Shown: in pieces, positions 24,220 to 34,641 of the stretch
Position numbering within the stretch: the first letter of the stretch is position 1
How the letters are laid out: every line of letters begins with the position of its first letter
NCBI GenBank assembly: GCA_963693315.1
Contig: OY856186.1
Span: forward strand, 373,927,663 to 373,991,662
Origin: Diogma glabrata
Taxonomy: Eukaryota; Arthropoda; Insecta; Diptera; Cylindrotomidae
DNA: 64,000 nucleotides
Direction of reading: 5' to 3'
Position numbers and translations under genes: made by a program
Notes under the pieces: generated by a model
Told to the model about the DNA's origin: nothing
Seen by the model: the letters and a program-made list of their open reading frames with translations, nothing else
Database searches by the model: none

Positions 24220-25300
24220 TAGTGTTTGCAATCTTGGTATCCGGGTACCCGGATACCCGGGTATTTAGGAAGATTTTTCGGGTATTTAATATCCGGATAT
24301 TTTGGTCGAGTACCCGAACAACAAAAGGTCCAGTTTTTTCTCAATAAATTTACAAAATAAAATTCAGCTCATTCTCTTTTTGCAAATTTGAATTATTCTT
24401 TATGCTAGTTGTTGACAAATGATTCTATTCTAACCATACAAATTGCAATATGTCCATAAACATTAAACCAACCACATCCGTAAACATTAAACTGTCCTCT
24501 AGTTAATTATTATTGTTTGGATTACGAAAACAACAGTAAAACGACAAAGAACACATAGCAAAATTTATGGAATTTTAGTTCTTATTAAAATTAAAATTAA
24601 GTCCTCATTGGTTATTTGTTTATATTTAGTTTAAAATAGAAACGGTAAATATATTATGGTAAGTTTTTATTTAAGATTTAAGCTAATAATTAAAATAAGT
24701 GTCATCGAAAGTTTGGGACCAGTTCAAGAAAATGTCATCAGATAAATATCGGTGCCACGTAGTTGGATGCGCACGAATAATTTCAACTAAATGGGGAAAT
24801 ACGTCAGCAATGAAAAATCAAATCGGATAATGATGCGACTAATTATAATATTGAAAATTTACAACTACAAAAATGTATTGCTGTCTACACAGGATCTACT
24901 ATAGATAACAGTGGTACTACAGTTGATAAAGAGCTGAAAATGTTGTATGTAGATAAAGGAAACCGAAAAAAATGATAGAAAATTTAAATCAATCGTTATT
25001 GACCGTGAAGCCAACATCCACATTATCGGAGCGGGTTTTTTCTATTGCAGGAATTTAAAAAAAAATACGAAATCGGATGAGTACAGCTACCCTAAATGCT
25101 TTAATATTTTTTAAATATTGTTTTACAATTAAAAAATGATCAATTTTTAGTTTACTACTGTGAGGTTTTTTTATTGTTTTTCATCTTTTAATTTTTTTAA
25201 TTTTTTTATAACTACCCGGGTTATCCGGGTAATCCGGGTAATTTGGAAAATACTAATCGAGTAACCGGGTAATTTGAAATCGGGTAATTTGCAATCACTA
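24220..25300 (+). mobile_element. hAT element, internally deleted, with 8-bp TSD
   Basis: The ends 'TAGTGTTTGCAAT' and 'ATTGCAATCACTA' are inverted repeats of hAT type (TAGTG...CACTA), and an exact 8-bp duplication flanks them, the size hAT transposases make. Both subterminal regions are packed with copies of 'TACCCGG/CCGGGTA'. The interior retains traces of transposase: a BED-finger-like stretch (about 24745-24830, with two Cys and a 'WGNTSAMKN' segment) and the C-terminal dimerisation signature 'SERVFSIAG' (about 25027-25053). The catalytic middle is gone, so it could only move in trans. Confidence 0.92.
24740..25115 (+). pseudogene. hAT transposase remnants (BED finger and dimerisation tail)
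   Basis: Family knowledge: hAT transposases start with a BED zinc finger and end in a dimerisation domain containing a Ser-Glu-Arg-x-Phe-Ser core. Both are recognisable here, in different frames and only about 200 bp apart instead of well over 1 kb. The RNase-H-like catalytic domain is therefore deleted. Stops interrupt both remnants. Confidence 0.75.
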
Positions 25301-25308
25301 ATGAATAC

Positions 25309-25560
25309 AGGGACGCACTGGTGATTGCCTATTTGCTACATTGTTTGACTACTACCAGGGAATTGGTTTGCCTGAATCAATCCAGTAATCCAATTTAGGG
25401 TACGTAATTTTTTTCTTCTGATGGCGATTTCCAATTGCGATGGAGTGAAAAGATACACTTCAATTCTGTCTTCATAGAATTCTATTTCTATTGAAAAAAA
25501 TTCTTTTTCGTATATAATTCTCTCCACAATTATCAAAATATTAAAGAAATGCAATTCAGA
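25309..25560 (-). pseudogene. Upstream part of the degenerate coding sequence split by hAT
   Basis: The minus-strand frame 25336-25554 encodes about 72 residues with a charged start, a 'EIEFYEDRIEVYLF' strand-like segment and 'LNWITGLIQANQFPG', then stops. Another frame stays open across the former insertion site into 24211 and below once one TSD copy is discounted, so the hAT landed in this coding sequence. Product unrecognised. Confidence 0.45.
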
Positions 25561-26231
25561 GGACTTAATTAAGATCTGCCTTTTTCTTGTAAACCTTTTT
25601 TGTTGATGGCTTAACTCCTTAATTTAACTCCTTAACTCCTTTGACTTAAGAAAAACACACTCCTAATCTTTTCAAGAAACAAATTACAATTTAACCAATT
25701 TTGTTTTCTTCTCCCGTAATTCTCAATTTTCTTCATCGTCTGATTCATAATAGAAATTATAAACAAAACTAAACAATGATCCATTCAAACACCATAAAGC
25801 TATAGCTAAGATCATAGATATAACATCATAATTAAAAGATAAGTTATCTCTTTTATCACCGAACAAACATAAACAAAAATAAATTAAACAAACATAACAC
25901 CTGAAACAAGGAAACTGTGATCTTACAAAATTATGTCATTGAACCGAAAGAAAAACTAATAGACGAGTTGATTAAGACAATACGTTATATTGTTTAAGAT
26001 CAAACAAATGATACGAAAGAAAGACTAAAAAAGGAAGTTAAGAGAATTGTCTTGTATCTCATAGAATAGAACACGTAGATATAAATTAAGAAAATAATTT
26101 TATTTTCTTATTAAGATGAAATTACATGGTACAATATTTCAATACAATTTATACAATGTGCACATAGTAAAATTATATATATTTTATATTGAATGCGTTT
26201 TGTTTATGTAATTTATTTTTTTTTATTTCAG
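25561..26231. other. Presumed intron upstream of the Sushi exon
   Basis: AT-rich with no repeat recognised. It ends in a T-rich tract 'TTTTTTTTATTTCAG' at 26217-26231, a strong 3' splice site. Confidence 0.55.
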
Positions 26232-26432
26232 TCGTATCATGTCGTTATGAAGATTGTGAAACACCGCCAAAAGTTGAAAATGCACAAGTGAAATTTATAT
26301 CGGTTGATGATGAAGAGGAGTCACGTGCTATTTATACCTGCGATGATGGTTATAAATTGCATGGTGATAGTGAAATTTTTTGTGATTTTGAAACAGATGA
26401 ATGGCAAGGTGATCCACCAATGTGTCATAAAG
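26232..26432 (+). CDS. Sushi (CCP/SCR) domain exon of a host gene
   Basis: A strong acceptor (T-rich tract, CAG at 26229-26231) and donor ('AAAG|GTAAGT' at 26432/26433) bound a 201-bp exon. It opens with the last two bases of a codon and ends with the first base of one, so both introns are phase 1. The 1-1 symmetry is typical of Sushi modules, which can be added or lost without a frame change. The encoded 67 residues show the Sushi pattern: Cys in 'EDCETPP', Cys in 'IYTCDDGYKL', Cys in 'IFCDF', then Trp and Cys in 'EWQGDPPMC'. An extra Cys lies in 'VSCRYEDC'. The domain is extracellular and usually mediates protein binding in secreted or membrane proteins. No other exon of the gene is identified, so the gene is unnamed. 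Confidence 0.88.
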
Positions 26433-26852
26433 GTAAGTTAAATTTTGTCAGTTCTGAATTCTCTCTCACTAATTGAAATGTCAAAAATATGGTCAAAACA
26501 TATGACATTTGATTCATTTGTTAAATTTATATTAAGAAAAAACTTTATATATGAGAAACTAGCTACTAACTTTATAGGATACGTGGGGAAGTGCTTAGTT
26601 GTTTCAACGGCACATCTTTGTTCTTCACCAAAACCTTTATTGGAGTGCCGTTTGCTACTTCTTGACTAATGTAACAACGTCCTATTTTTACTCTAAAATA
26701 AGCCTATTCGTATTTAAAGAAATACGCTAATGATTTGCTATTTTATTTCGGTTTCGGCCTTTAAATAAAACATAACAAAACGTCAATAATATTTTAATAT
26801 TTTCTCACTTTTGTTGCGTCACTCAATATCAATTAATAATGCATGTTTATGT
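26433..26852. other. Intron or element-flank, nothing recognised
   Basis: AT-rich sequence between the Sushi exon donor and the BEL/Pao copy A frame. No LTR-like pair was found here. The BEL sequence clearly begins only at 27013. Confidence 0.4.
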
Positions 26853-28403
26853 CTACATAAATGATGAACATTTTTGATTGTAAATCTTATTCATAGCATT
26901 ATATGTAGATATAATACGGTTGCTCAAATTTATGAAAGGTGAAATTATTGTCTGTAGTTTATTGTTTATTCCATATATCATGGAAATAGTTTGGCTTGAT
27001 CTTTTTTTTCTTTCCTTAATGATTGCATCTGGACTGCTATTATTGGCTATTTCATTTTTTACGTTGTTCGTAGCGCTAATCATGTTATCATCAATTGGTA
27101 GTATACATATCTTATGAATTGGTCTTTGCACGCTTTTGTTCCCGTTGCATTTTAGCGTCACTACTCTAACATGGCCATCAGTTCCTGGATGTGTTTCAGA
27201 AATTCTGGCTAGCAACCATTGTGTTGGTGGCAAATTATTGTCCTTTATCATGACGATGTCTCCAATTTTCACATTTGGCATTTGTTTCTTCCACTTCATT
27301 CTTTGTTGTAGTGAAGTAAGATATTCCAATGACCATCTTTTCCAAAAATCTTGATATAATTTTTGAACCCGTTTCCATCGTTTGGTGATTGTTATTGCTT
27401 CCTCAGTAATATTTGGCTCTGATGGTGCGACCAATGGTTCTCCTACTAGAAAATGCCCTGGTGTTAGTGCTTCAATATCGTTTATGTCTGACGAGATTGG
27501 ACATATAGGTCTAGAATTAAGACAAGCTTCGATTTGGGCGAGTGTAGTAGACATCTCTTCATAAGTTAGTGATGCTTCGCCTAATATTCTTCTCAAATGA
27601 TGTTTAATTGATTTTACTCCAGCTTCCCACAAACCTCCTTGTTGAGGACTTGCGGGGGCGTTGAAATGGAATGTGATGCCGTCATTGTTAATATTATTCA
27701 ATATTCCCGGCATGCATTCTTTATTGAACCTTTTGAAATCATCTCTCAATACCTTACTGGCTCCTTTAAAATTGGTGCCACAATCGCTGTAAATGTGACG
27801 ACAGCACCCTCTTCGGGCCGTGAAACGCTTTAGTGCTGCTATGAATGTTTGCGTTGTTAGATCACTAACTACTTCTATGTGAATAGCTTTTGTGGCCAGA
27901 CAAACAAATAGCGCTATATATCCCTTATGCGTTTTTTTGGCCTCGTCCTCTCGATGTTCTTAAGTGAATGGGTCCTGCGTAGTCAACCCCTGTGTGTGTA
28001 AATGGACGTGATGGTTGCACTCTTGCTGTTGGCAGATTTCCCATCAATTGTTCTGATTCCTTGGCTTTGTACCGGAAACATCGTATGCATTTGTGGATTA
28101 CTTGTCGCGTGATGTCCTTTGCGTTTATAATCCAGTAGTTTCTTCTAATGAAGCTAAGTGTCAGTTGTGTTCCTCCATGTAGTGTTCTGCAATGCGCATC
28201 TTCGATTATTAGTTTTGTCACATAATGATGTTTTGGTAGTATGATTGGATGTTTTGTTTCATACATTAATAGTGAATGCTTTAATCTTCCTCCAACTCTC
28301 ATAATCCCACCTTCGTCAATAAACGGATTTAGTTGAAGAAGAGATTTCCGTGTTGGTAACGTTTGCCCTTTCCTTAGGATTTTCAGCTCATCAGGAAAAC
28401 TGA
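26853..28403 (-). pseudogene. BEL/Pao pol fragment, copy A (integrase region)
   Basis: On the minus strand this starts just before the integrase zinc-binding domain (an H-H-C-C arrangement: 'DAHCRTLHGG' ... 'CIRCF', about 28060-28200). It continues through the catalytic core and DUF5641-type C-terminus. A run of seven T at 27932-27938, where copy B has six at 31410-31415, shifts the frame soon after the first catalytic Asp. Over 27013-28073 it matches 30491-31550 almost perfectly. At 27013 the match stops and an unrelated frame runs to a stop at 26853, so no envelope follows. At 28403 it abuts the truncated LTR. It is defective. Confidence 0.85.
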
Positions 28404-28667
28404 CTAATTAAAGAGTGATTTTTATTTTTAAACATAATTCATAAAAACTATCAAACAAATTGTAATTTTCATATGTAAGTTAATAAATTTGATGATGACA
28501 TCAAAATAATTTACTTCTATACCACTTTGTTAACCTTGAAAAACAGTACAATTAAATTGTACTGAATTGCATAAATGATTCAACAATATATATAATTATG
28601 AGTGTAGAAATATTTAGAATTAAGTAAATAGAATATATTTACGCCATGTCAAATCTGTGCATTGACA
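28404..28667 (-). repeat. BEL/Pao 3' LTR, truncated
   Basis: Read on the minus strand it starts 'TGTCAATGCACAG' at 28667. By eye it is identical over 264 bp to 39285-39548. It lacks the last 86 bp of the 350-bp LTR and breaks at 28404, directly against pol copy A. The identical sequence implies a very recent insertion, or that both belong to one element. Confidence 0.9.
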
Positions 28668-28701
28668 TTCTGGGCCGCTAAAAACATGACATGGTTTTAC
28701 C

Positions 28702-31550
28702 TTAAATTAGTTCACTGGGTCGATCGATTCTCGCTATGGCTGTTGGATTGGGCAATGATATTGTATGTTTATGTTGAATGTTGTTGTTTCGTCGACGATG
28801 ATATTTGATACAATAGACGGTTATTATTAGAGCTACGACAGCGATTGATGTATATCCAACTGTATACTGATGTATATCATGACCCGTTAATTTGATGTTA
28901 TTTTCATTGGCTCGCTGCTCATCAATTTGCTTTTGTAGATGTTCCAAATGATTCTGTATTTTGTTGGATTGAGTAACCGTTTCAACGGTATTTGTTGGCA
29001 TATATTCCGTTAAGTTTAATTTTGGAAACAGTACTCCCTTGATCTTTGTTGTAACCTTGCTCGTTGCTCTTAGAACCATTGTGCTACTCTTAGCTATGCA
29101 TTGAGAATCCATTTGTAATATTCCTGTTTTGTTGATCTTGATGGTTGCTTGGTAACGATCACAAACAATGGTTAGTATCTTCTCTGCTGGCAGTGTATAA
29201 ACCCAAGTATTGTTGTTAATGTAGGTCCATTTTTCAGCTGCAGGTTCCCTCAATAATATACAAACGTTTTCGTTTGTTGGAAGTGATTGTAATATCATCA
29301 GTTCGCACATTGTATCGCCGACAGTTGTAGTCCTATGTATTGGCCCCTTCAGATAGCAGATGTATTCCAGGTGTTGCGCTCGAATGCATTGACTGAAATC
29401 CTTGTCTGTGAGGTAGTAATACTGGTCCTTGTGTGCATTTATAACCATATAGTCCATTTGAGGTTGAATATGTACCATTTCCTTTTCTCTCATTACTGGC
29501 AATGGAAATGGTTTAAAGATGTTGAATCTCTCAATATCCAATAATGGCAAAGATACTTTAAATATGGCTAAATTATCTACTATACGGGCTTCACAAGTCA
29601 TTATATGGTATAAGCTTCGAATTTCTTCTGGATTATTGCCAGTTGGTAATGTTACTTCATCAGGTAAATGTGGTTGAATTTTGTCTAATTCTTGTTTTAG
29701 TTGGTCCGACAGAATCAAATTAGGATTCACTTTCTGCCCCTTGCTCTCTAATAATGTGTCAAGCAAGATATCCTGTGTTCGTTGAAAATTTGTCATTAGT
29801 GTATTTGATAGTGTTACTAATGAGAAAAATGCAGTAGCATCTGTTAGTTTACTCTTAATTATTTCATTTTCGTGAGTAAACTCCTTCCATTGGTCGACAA
29901 TTTCTGCTTGTTGAGTTCTCAGAATATTTGTGGTTGTATCTGCAATTGATGTTTGAGTTTTTGTCATGTTGACTATATGTTCTTCATTTGTTGCAAGCTG
30001 ATTGATTCGATTATTAAACTCTTTAGCTGATTTGTCATCGAGAACTCCAAATAGATCATTTAGTAGATTTCCAATAAATGGTAATGGTGCATCTCTTTTC
30101 ATTCGATGATTAGAATTTGAAATTAGTAAATTCCGTTGTTCGATTTCATCAAGTGCATGTTTTAGTAATTTTATTTCGCTAATATAATTTGGTATATCCC
30201 TCGTTGAATTAAAATTTGTCAATGTCGTTAAATGCTGCACGCATGATCTAAAGTTGTTTAGTTGATCCCAATAGCTGCTCATATTTATATATACAATAAT
30301 ATTCCATTCATTAGTTGAAAAATGTAAGTTTCCCATTTCATGAAAATATAAACCAGGTGAGTCGGCATATTGTTTGATGGTATATGGTTCGTTTGCATTG
30401 ACACTTGTAATCCCAATCAAACCTGTCATGGCTAGTAGTAATATCATAGCAATCCTTACGCTTCTGGGTGATTTGCGTTGTTTGGGCTCATCCTTAATGA
30501 TTGCATCTGGACTGCTATTATTGGCTATTTCATTTTTTACGTTGTTCGTAGCGCTAATCATGTTATCATCAATTGGTAGTATACATATCTTATGAATTGG
30601 TCTTTGCACGCTTTTGTTCCCGTTGCATTTTAGCGTCACTACTCTAACATGGCCATCAGTTCCTGGATGTGTTTCAGAAATTCTGGCTAGCAACCATTGT
30701 GTTGGTGGCAAATTATTGTCCTTTATCATGACGATGTCTCCAATTTTCACATTTGGCATTTGTTTCTTCCACTTCATTCTTTGTTGTAGTGAAGTAAGAT
30801 ATTCTAATGACCATCTTTTCCAAAAATCTTGATATAATTTTTGAACCCGTTTCCATCGTTTGGTGATTGTTATTGCTTCCTCAGTAATATTTGGCTCTGA
30901 TGGTGCGACCAATGGTTCTCCTACTAGAAAATGCCCTGGTGTTAGTGCTTCAATATCGTTTATGTCTGACGAGATTGGACATATAGGTCTAGAATTAAGA
31001 CAAGCTTCGATTTGGGCGAGTGTAGTAGACATCTCTTCATAAGTTAGTGATGCTTCGCCTAATATTCTTCTCAAATGATGTTTAATTGATTTTACTCCAG
31101 CTTCCCACAAACCTCCTTGTTGAGGACTTGCGGGGGCGTTGAAATGGAATGTGATGCCGTCATTGTTAATATTATTCAATATTCCCGGCATGCATTCTTT
31201 ATTGAACTTTTTGAAATCATCTCTCAATACCTTACTGGCTCCTTTAAAATTGGTGCCACAATCGCTGTAAATGTGACGACAGCACCCTCTTCGGGCCGTG
31301 AAACGCTTTAGTGCTGCTATGAATGTTTGCGTTGTTAGATCACTAACTACTTCTATGTGAATAGCTTTTGTGGCCAGACAAACAAATAGCGCTATATATC
31401 CCTTATGCGTTTTTTGGCCTCGTCCTCTCGATGTTCTTAAGTGAATGGGTCCTGCGTAGTCAACCCCTGTGTGTGTAAATGGACGTGATGGTTGCACTCT
31501 TGCTGTTGGCAGATTTCCCATCAATTGTTCTGATTCCTTGGCTTTGTACC
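28702..31550 (-). CDS. BEL/Pao integrase core fused in frame to retroviral-type envelope
   Basis: A 940-codon frame (ATG at 31524; open to the break at 31550) encodes the integrase core with Asp22 (in 'GVDYAGP'), Asp88 (in 'YSDCGTNF') and Glu141 (in 'GGLWEAG'), then the DUF5641 tail to about residue 340. With no stop it runs into an envelope: hydrophobic signal-like segment (about 352-372), several Asn-x-Ser/Thr sites, furin-type R-M-K-R at 474-477, then a 'FIGNLLNDLFG' segment like fusion peptides of baculovirus F and errantivirus Env, coiled-coil-like heptads, and a transmembrane helix near residue 900 with a basic tail. This suggests a retrovirus-like element. The integrase zinc finger, RNase H and RT are missing upstream because the sequence breaks at 31550, so this copy is defective. 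Confidence 0.9.
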
Positions 31551-31574
31551 ATTATTATTATTTTAATTCATTAT

Positions 31575-31762
31575 CATTATTTGAAAGTTAATCTGAAACG
31601 AGAGAAGTACAAGCCAAACGCAAAAACTCTTTGAAGGCACACAGTATTTTATTTTTGAAAGCCCTAATTTTGGGCGTTTAATGACAAGAGATCCCTTACA
31701 CTTCAAAGAGCTTTTGCGTTTGGCTTGTACTTCTCTCGTTTCAGATTAACTTTCAAATAATG
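31575..31762. mobile_element. TIR hairpin MITE (188 bp)
   Basis: Inverted arms of about 55 bp: 'CATTATTTGAAAGTTAATCT' leftmost, with 'CGAGAGAAGTACAAGCCAAA' inside, each complementary to the right arm ending at 31762. A centre of about 70 bp has no coding potential. It lies at the broken edge of the BEL integrase sequence. Confidence 0.88.
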
Positions 31763-31981
31763 CATTGTACATTTAGAATTCGAAGAAAAATAAATTTATA
31801 CTTTGTAAACTTAATTGTGTCGACCATCGGGACTATTTATTTATATATTTTTTATTTTTAAGTTTTAGTTCATAAAATGTACATACATTTTTGTAGCTTG
31901 GTATGTTTATTGAAAATTTTAGCTTGAATAGTTACATGAAATGTTTTTACTGTCGCAGTATCCAATTTGCTTATCAAAATG

Positions 31982-32330
31982 TATCATTTCTTTGGTTTGG
32001 TACTTTTATGTTGTGTATTAAACCCTAAAAACAAACTCCTGATTTGGTTGCTTTGACGTTCTTACCGCTGAAATGTGCGTGTGATAAGATATCATTGCTT
32101 TTTATTTGTTTTTTTACGTTGTGTACATAATCTCTTTAAAAAACTGCTGTATTTACATTTTTGATGTTTTTTTCCGCTAAGATATCATTTCGTTTTGTTT
32201 GTTTTGTTTTCGTACATTGTGTATTAAACATCTTAAAAAAAACTGCTGAATTTACATTTTTAATGTTTTTTCCGTTGATATCATTTCTTTTTGTTGGTCT
32301 ATATAAAAAAAACATAACATCAATATCCAA
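31982..32330. repeat. About 100-bp tandem repeat, 3-4 degenerate units
   Basis: Units begin with 'TATCATTTC' or close variants at 31982, about 32089, 32183 and 32279. They share 'GTTGTGTA(T/C)', 'AAAACTGCTG' and 'TTTACATTTTT'. Period 95-107 bp. Confidence 0.7.
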
Positions 32331-32344
32331 TTTTTAATCCATTA

Positions 32345-32990
32345 CTGATCCCTTTTCAATTATTATCCAATCCACATCCATTCCATATCTAATCCATATC
32401 CAATCCATATCCAATCCATATCCAATCCATATCCAATCCATATCCAATCCATATCCAATCTATATTCAATTCATATCCAATCCATATCCAATCAATATCC
32501 AATCCATATCCAATCCATATCCAATCCATATCCAATCCATATCTAATTCATACCCAATCTATATCCAATCCATATCTAATCCATATCCAATTCATATCCA
32601 ATCCATATCCAATACATATCCATTCCATATTCAATCCATATCTAATCCATATCCAATCCATATCCAATCCATATCCAATACATCTGCAATCCATACTCAA
32701 TTAATATCCAATCCATATCCAATTCATACCCAATCCTTAGCCAATCCATATCCAATCCATATCCAATTCATATACAATCCCATATTCAACCCATATCAAA
32801 TCAATATCCAATCTGTATTTAATACATATCCAATCCATATCCAATTCATGTCCATGTCATATCCATACGAAGTCCAATCCATATCCTCATCCATATCCAT
32901 ATCTTTATCTATATCCATATCCACATCCATATTCATATACATATCCATATTCATAGTCATACCTATATCAATATCCATATCCATATCCAT
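32345..32990. repeat. 11-bp minisatellite ('AATCCATATCC')n grading into 6-bp units
   Basis: About 50 imperfect copies of an 11-bp unit. From about 32870 the array changes to 'CCATAT' hexamers. The array resumes after the inserted hAT element (34059-34085). The frame with Met-Asp repeats on the minus strand is an artefact. Confidence 0.93.
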
Positions 32991-34058
32991 TAGTGTTTCC
33001 AATCCGGTTTAAGCCGGATTGGAATTATCCGGATAATTCGTAAAAATTTTGCTATCCGATATCCGGTTAATTCACAAAAGCAATCCGGATAACAAAATTA
33101 AAGCAAAAAAAATTGTTTGCGCTATTTATCTTTTTAAAAATTTTCATACTAGACGTTTTCGTTTAGTCAATCTAAAACTTAGTTTTTTCATTTAGACATT
33201 GCGTTTGGTTGATCTAAAAATTATCATTCCAGCAATTGTTTTGAATTTGAATTTTGAGAAGTGTAATTTATTTACAAATAAAAAAAAGTATTTTGCCGTG
33301 TCATAATTTACGGTTCAAGTTTTTGTAATTTGAAAATATTTAAAGTTAATCAATCACGTTAAGGCAGTTTATTAACAAAACGAGAAATGTTTGAATTAGT
33401 TTCATTAATGATGTTGGTGCAGAATTCAACACTATTCCAACATAATAATTTTGGGTATTTTAGTTATATTTCTAAATCATAAGCTATCAGTTATGCAAAA
33501 ACGTTAATACAAAGTTTGTTTCCGTATACCAAAACAACCGAAAATGTTAAGTTAAAAATGGCGGAACAAGAAGTTAAGGAAAATGAAAATTCTCCAACTC
33601 CGACCGAACTTACCGAATGTACTTTAGTCATGGAATTAAAAAATACGATATCACCAATCGAAAATACATAGTAAAGTAAATCGTTAAAATAATTATTCTT
33701 AACTGGACGAGGAATTTAATTTATAAAAGCATAAATAAAACACTCACTCCTTACCTAGAAAAGCTGTTTGATGCTCTGAAGACCATTCAACCTAATTCGA
33801 ACGAAAGTGAAAGAGTCTTTTCGGTTGCTAGTATCTTCTTAACGCAAACTGTTGCAGATTCCAATGTTAAACGCTCTTGTATTTTTAAAATATTATTTTC
33901 CAGATGAAAATAAATTATTAGCTAATTTTTGTTTTTTAAAACTACATATTGATTTTATTTAAATCCACTATCCGGATTATTATTCGGATATCCGGATAAT
34001 TACTTTACATACTATTCGATATCCGGATAGTTAAAAACACGGATAATTGGAAACACTA
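32991..34058 (+). mobile_element. hAT element inserted in the minisatellite
   Basis: Ends 'TAGTGTTTCCAAT' and 'ATTGGAAACACTA' are hAT-type inverted repeats. 'ATATCCAT' is present on both sides, consistent with an 8-bp target duplication, though the host repeat itself contains it. Subterminal regions carry many 'ATCCGGATA'-type motifs. Near 33800 a 'SERVFSVAS' segment followed by a Thr/Val/Lys helix is the hAT dimerisation signature. The rest of the transposase is lost, leaving a 1068-bp non-autonomous remnant related in design to the element at 24220-25300. Confidence 0.88.
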
Positions 34059-34085
34059 ATATCCATATCTAAATCCATATCCAGC
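34059..34085. repeat. Right remnant of the 11-bp minisatellite
   Basis: 'ATATCCATATCTAAATCC' continues the array interrupted by the hAT element. Confidence 0.8.
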
Positions 34086-34184
34086 CCAAGTTAACAAATC
34101 ATCTTAAAATTAGGAACAATAACATATTTATGAGACTACCAGTGTAAACTACTGAAGAGTTTTTAAAAGCGATATTACATCTTT

Positions 34185-34641
34185 TTAATTAGTAGCCCGA
34201 ATAATTGCTGTACCAGCAACAATCATATTTGCTCCAGCTTTAGCACACTCATTAATTGTTTCTGGTCCAACTCCTCCATCAACCTCTATATCTGATGTTG
34301 GGGTAATTTTAACGTGGCCATTCCACTTTTGGCATAATATCACTCATAAATTTTGACCCCCGAAACCGGGTTTAACGGTCATAATTAAAATCATATCAGC
34401 TAAGGGAATGTACTCTTTCACAAGCTCAACCGGAGTGCATGGTTTTAAAGCTAAAACCTTCATTCCAGCGTCTTTAACTTTCCTTGAAACTTCTGCAACA
34501 ATTGTTTAAACCGGTTCAACATGAAAGGTATATTGATCATCACCAGCATCGGCCATTGATTCTATCCACTGATCTGGGTTCGATACCATCATATGAGTTT
34601 CACTCATAAATTTTTGACCACCAAAACGGTCATAATTAAAA
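34185..34641 (-). pseudogene. Rpe: Ribulose-phosphate 3-epimerase processed pseudogene, rearranged
   Basis: RPE interconverts ribulose-5-phosphate and xylulose-5-phosphate in the pentose phosphate pathway. The minus strand encodes recognisable RPE stretches: 'THMMVSNPDQW' (substrate and metal site His), 'ADAGDDQYTFH', '[10 protein letters not shown]' (phosphate loop region), 'DIEVDGGVGPETI' and 'AGANMIVAGTA', ending in TAA at 34185-34187. It is intronless, with an in-frame TAA after the 'FHVEPV' segment and a 1-base loss in the GGQ region. The N-terminal third is missing. In its place 34601-34641 is a second copy of the phosphate-loop segment (34341-34391), fused upstream of the THMMV motif. 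This is a retrocopy with an internal template-switch or duplication. Confidence 0.88.

Noticed and set aside
32796..33002. Met-Asp repeat open frame on the minus strand
   Set aside because: It is a translation of the CCATAT minisatellite.
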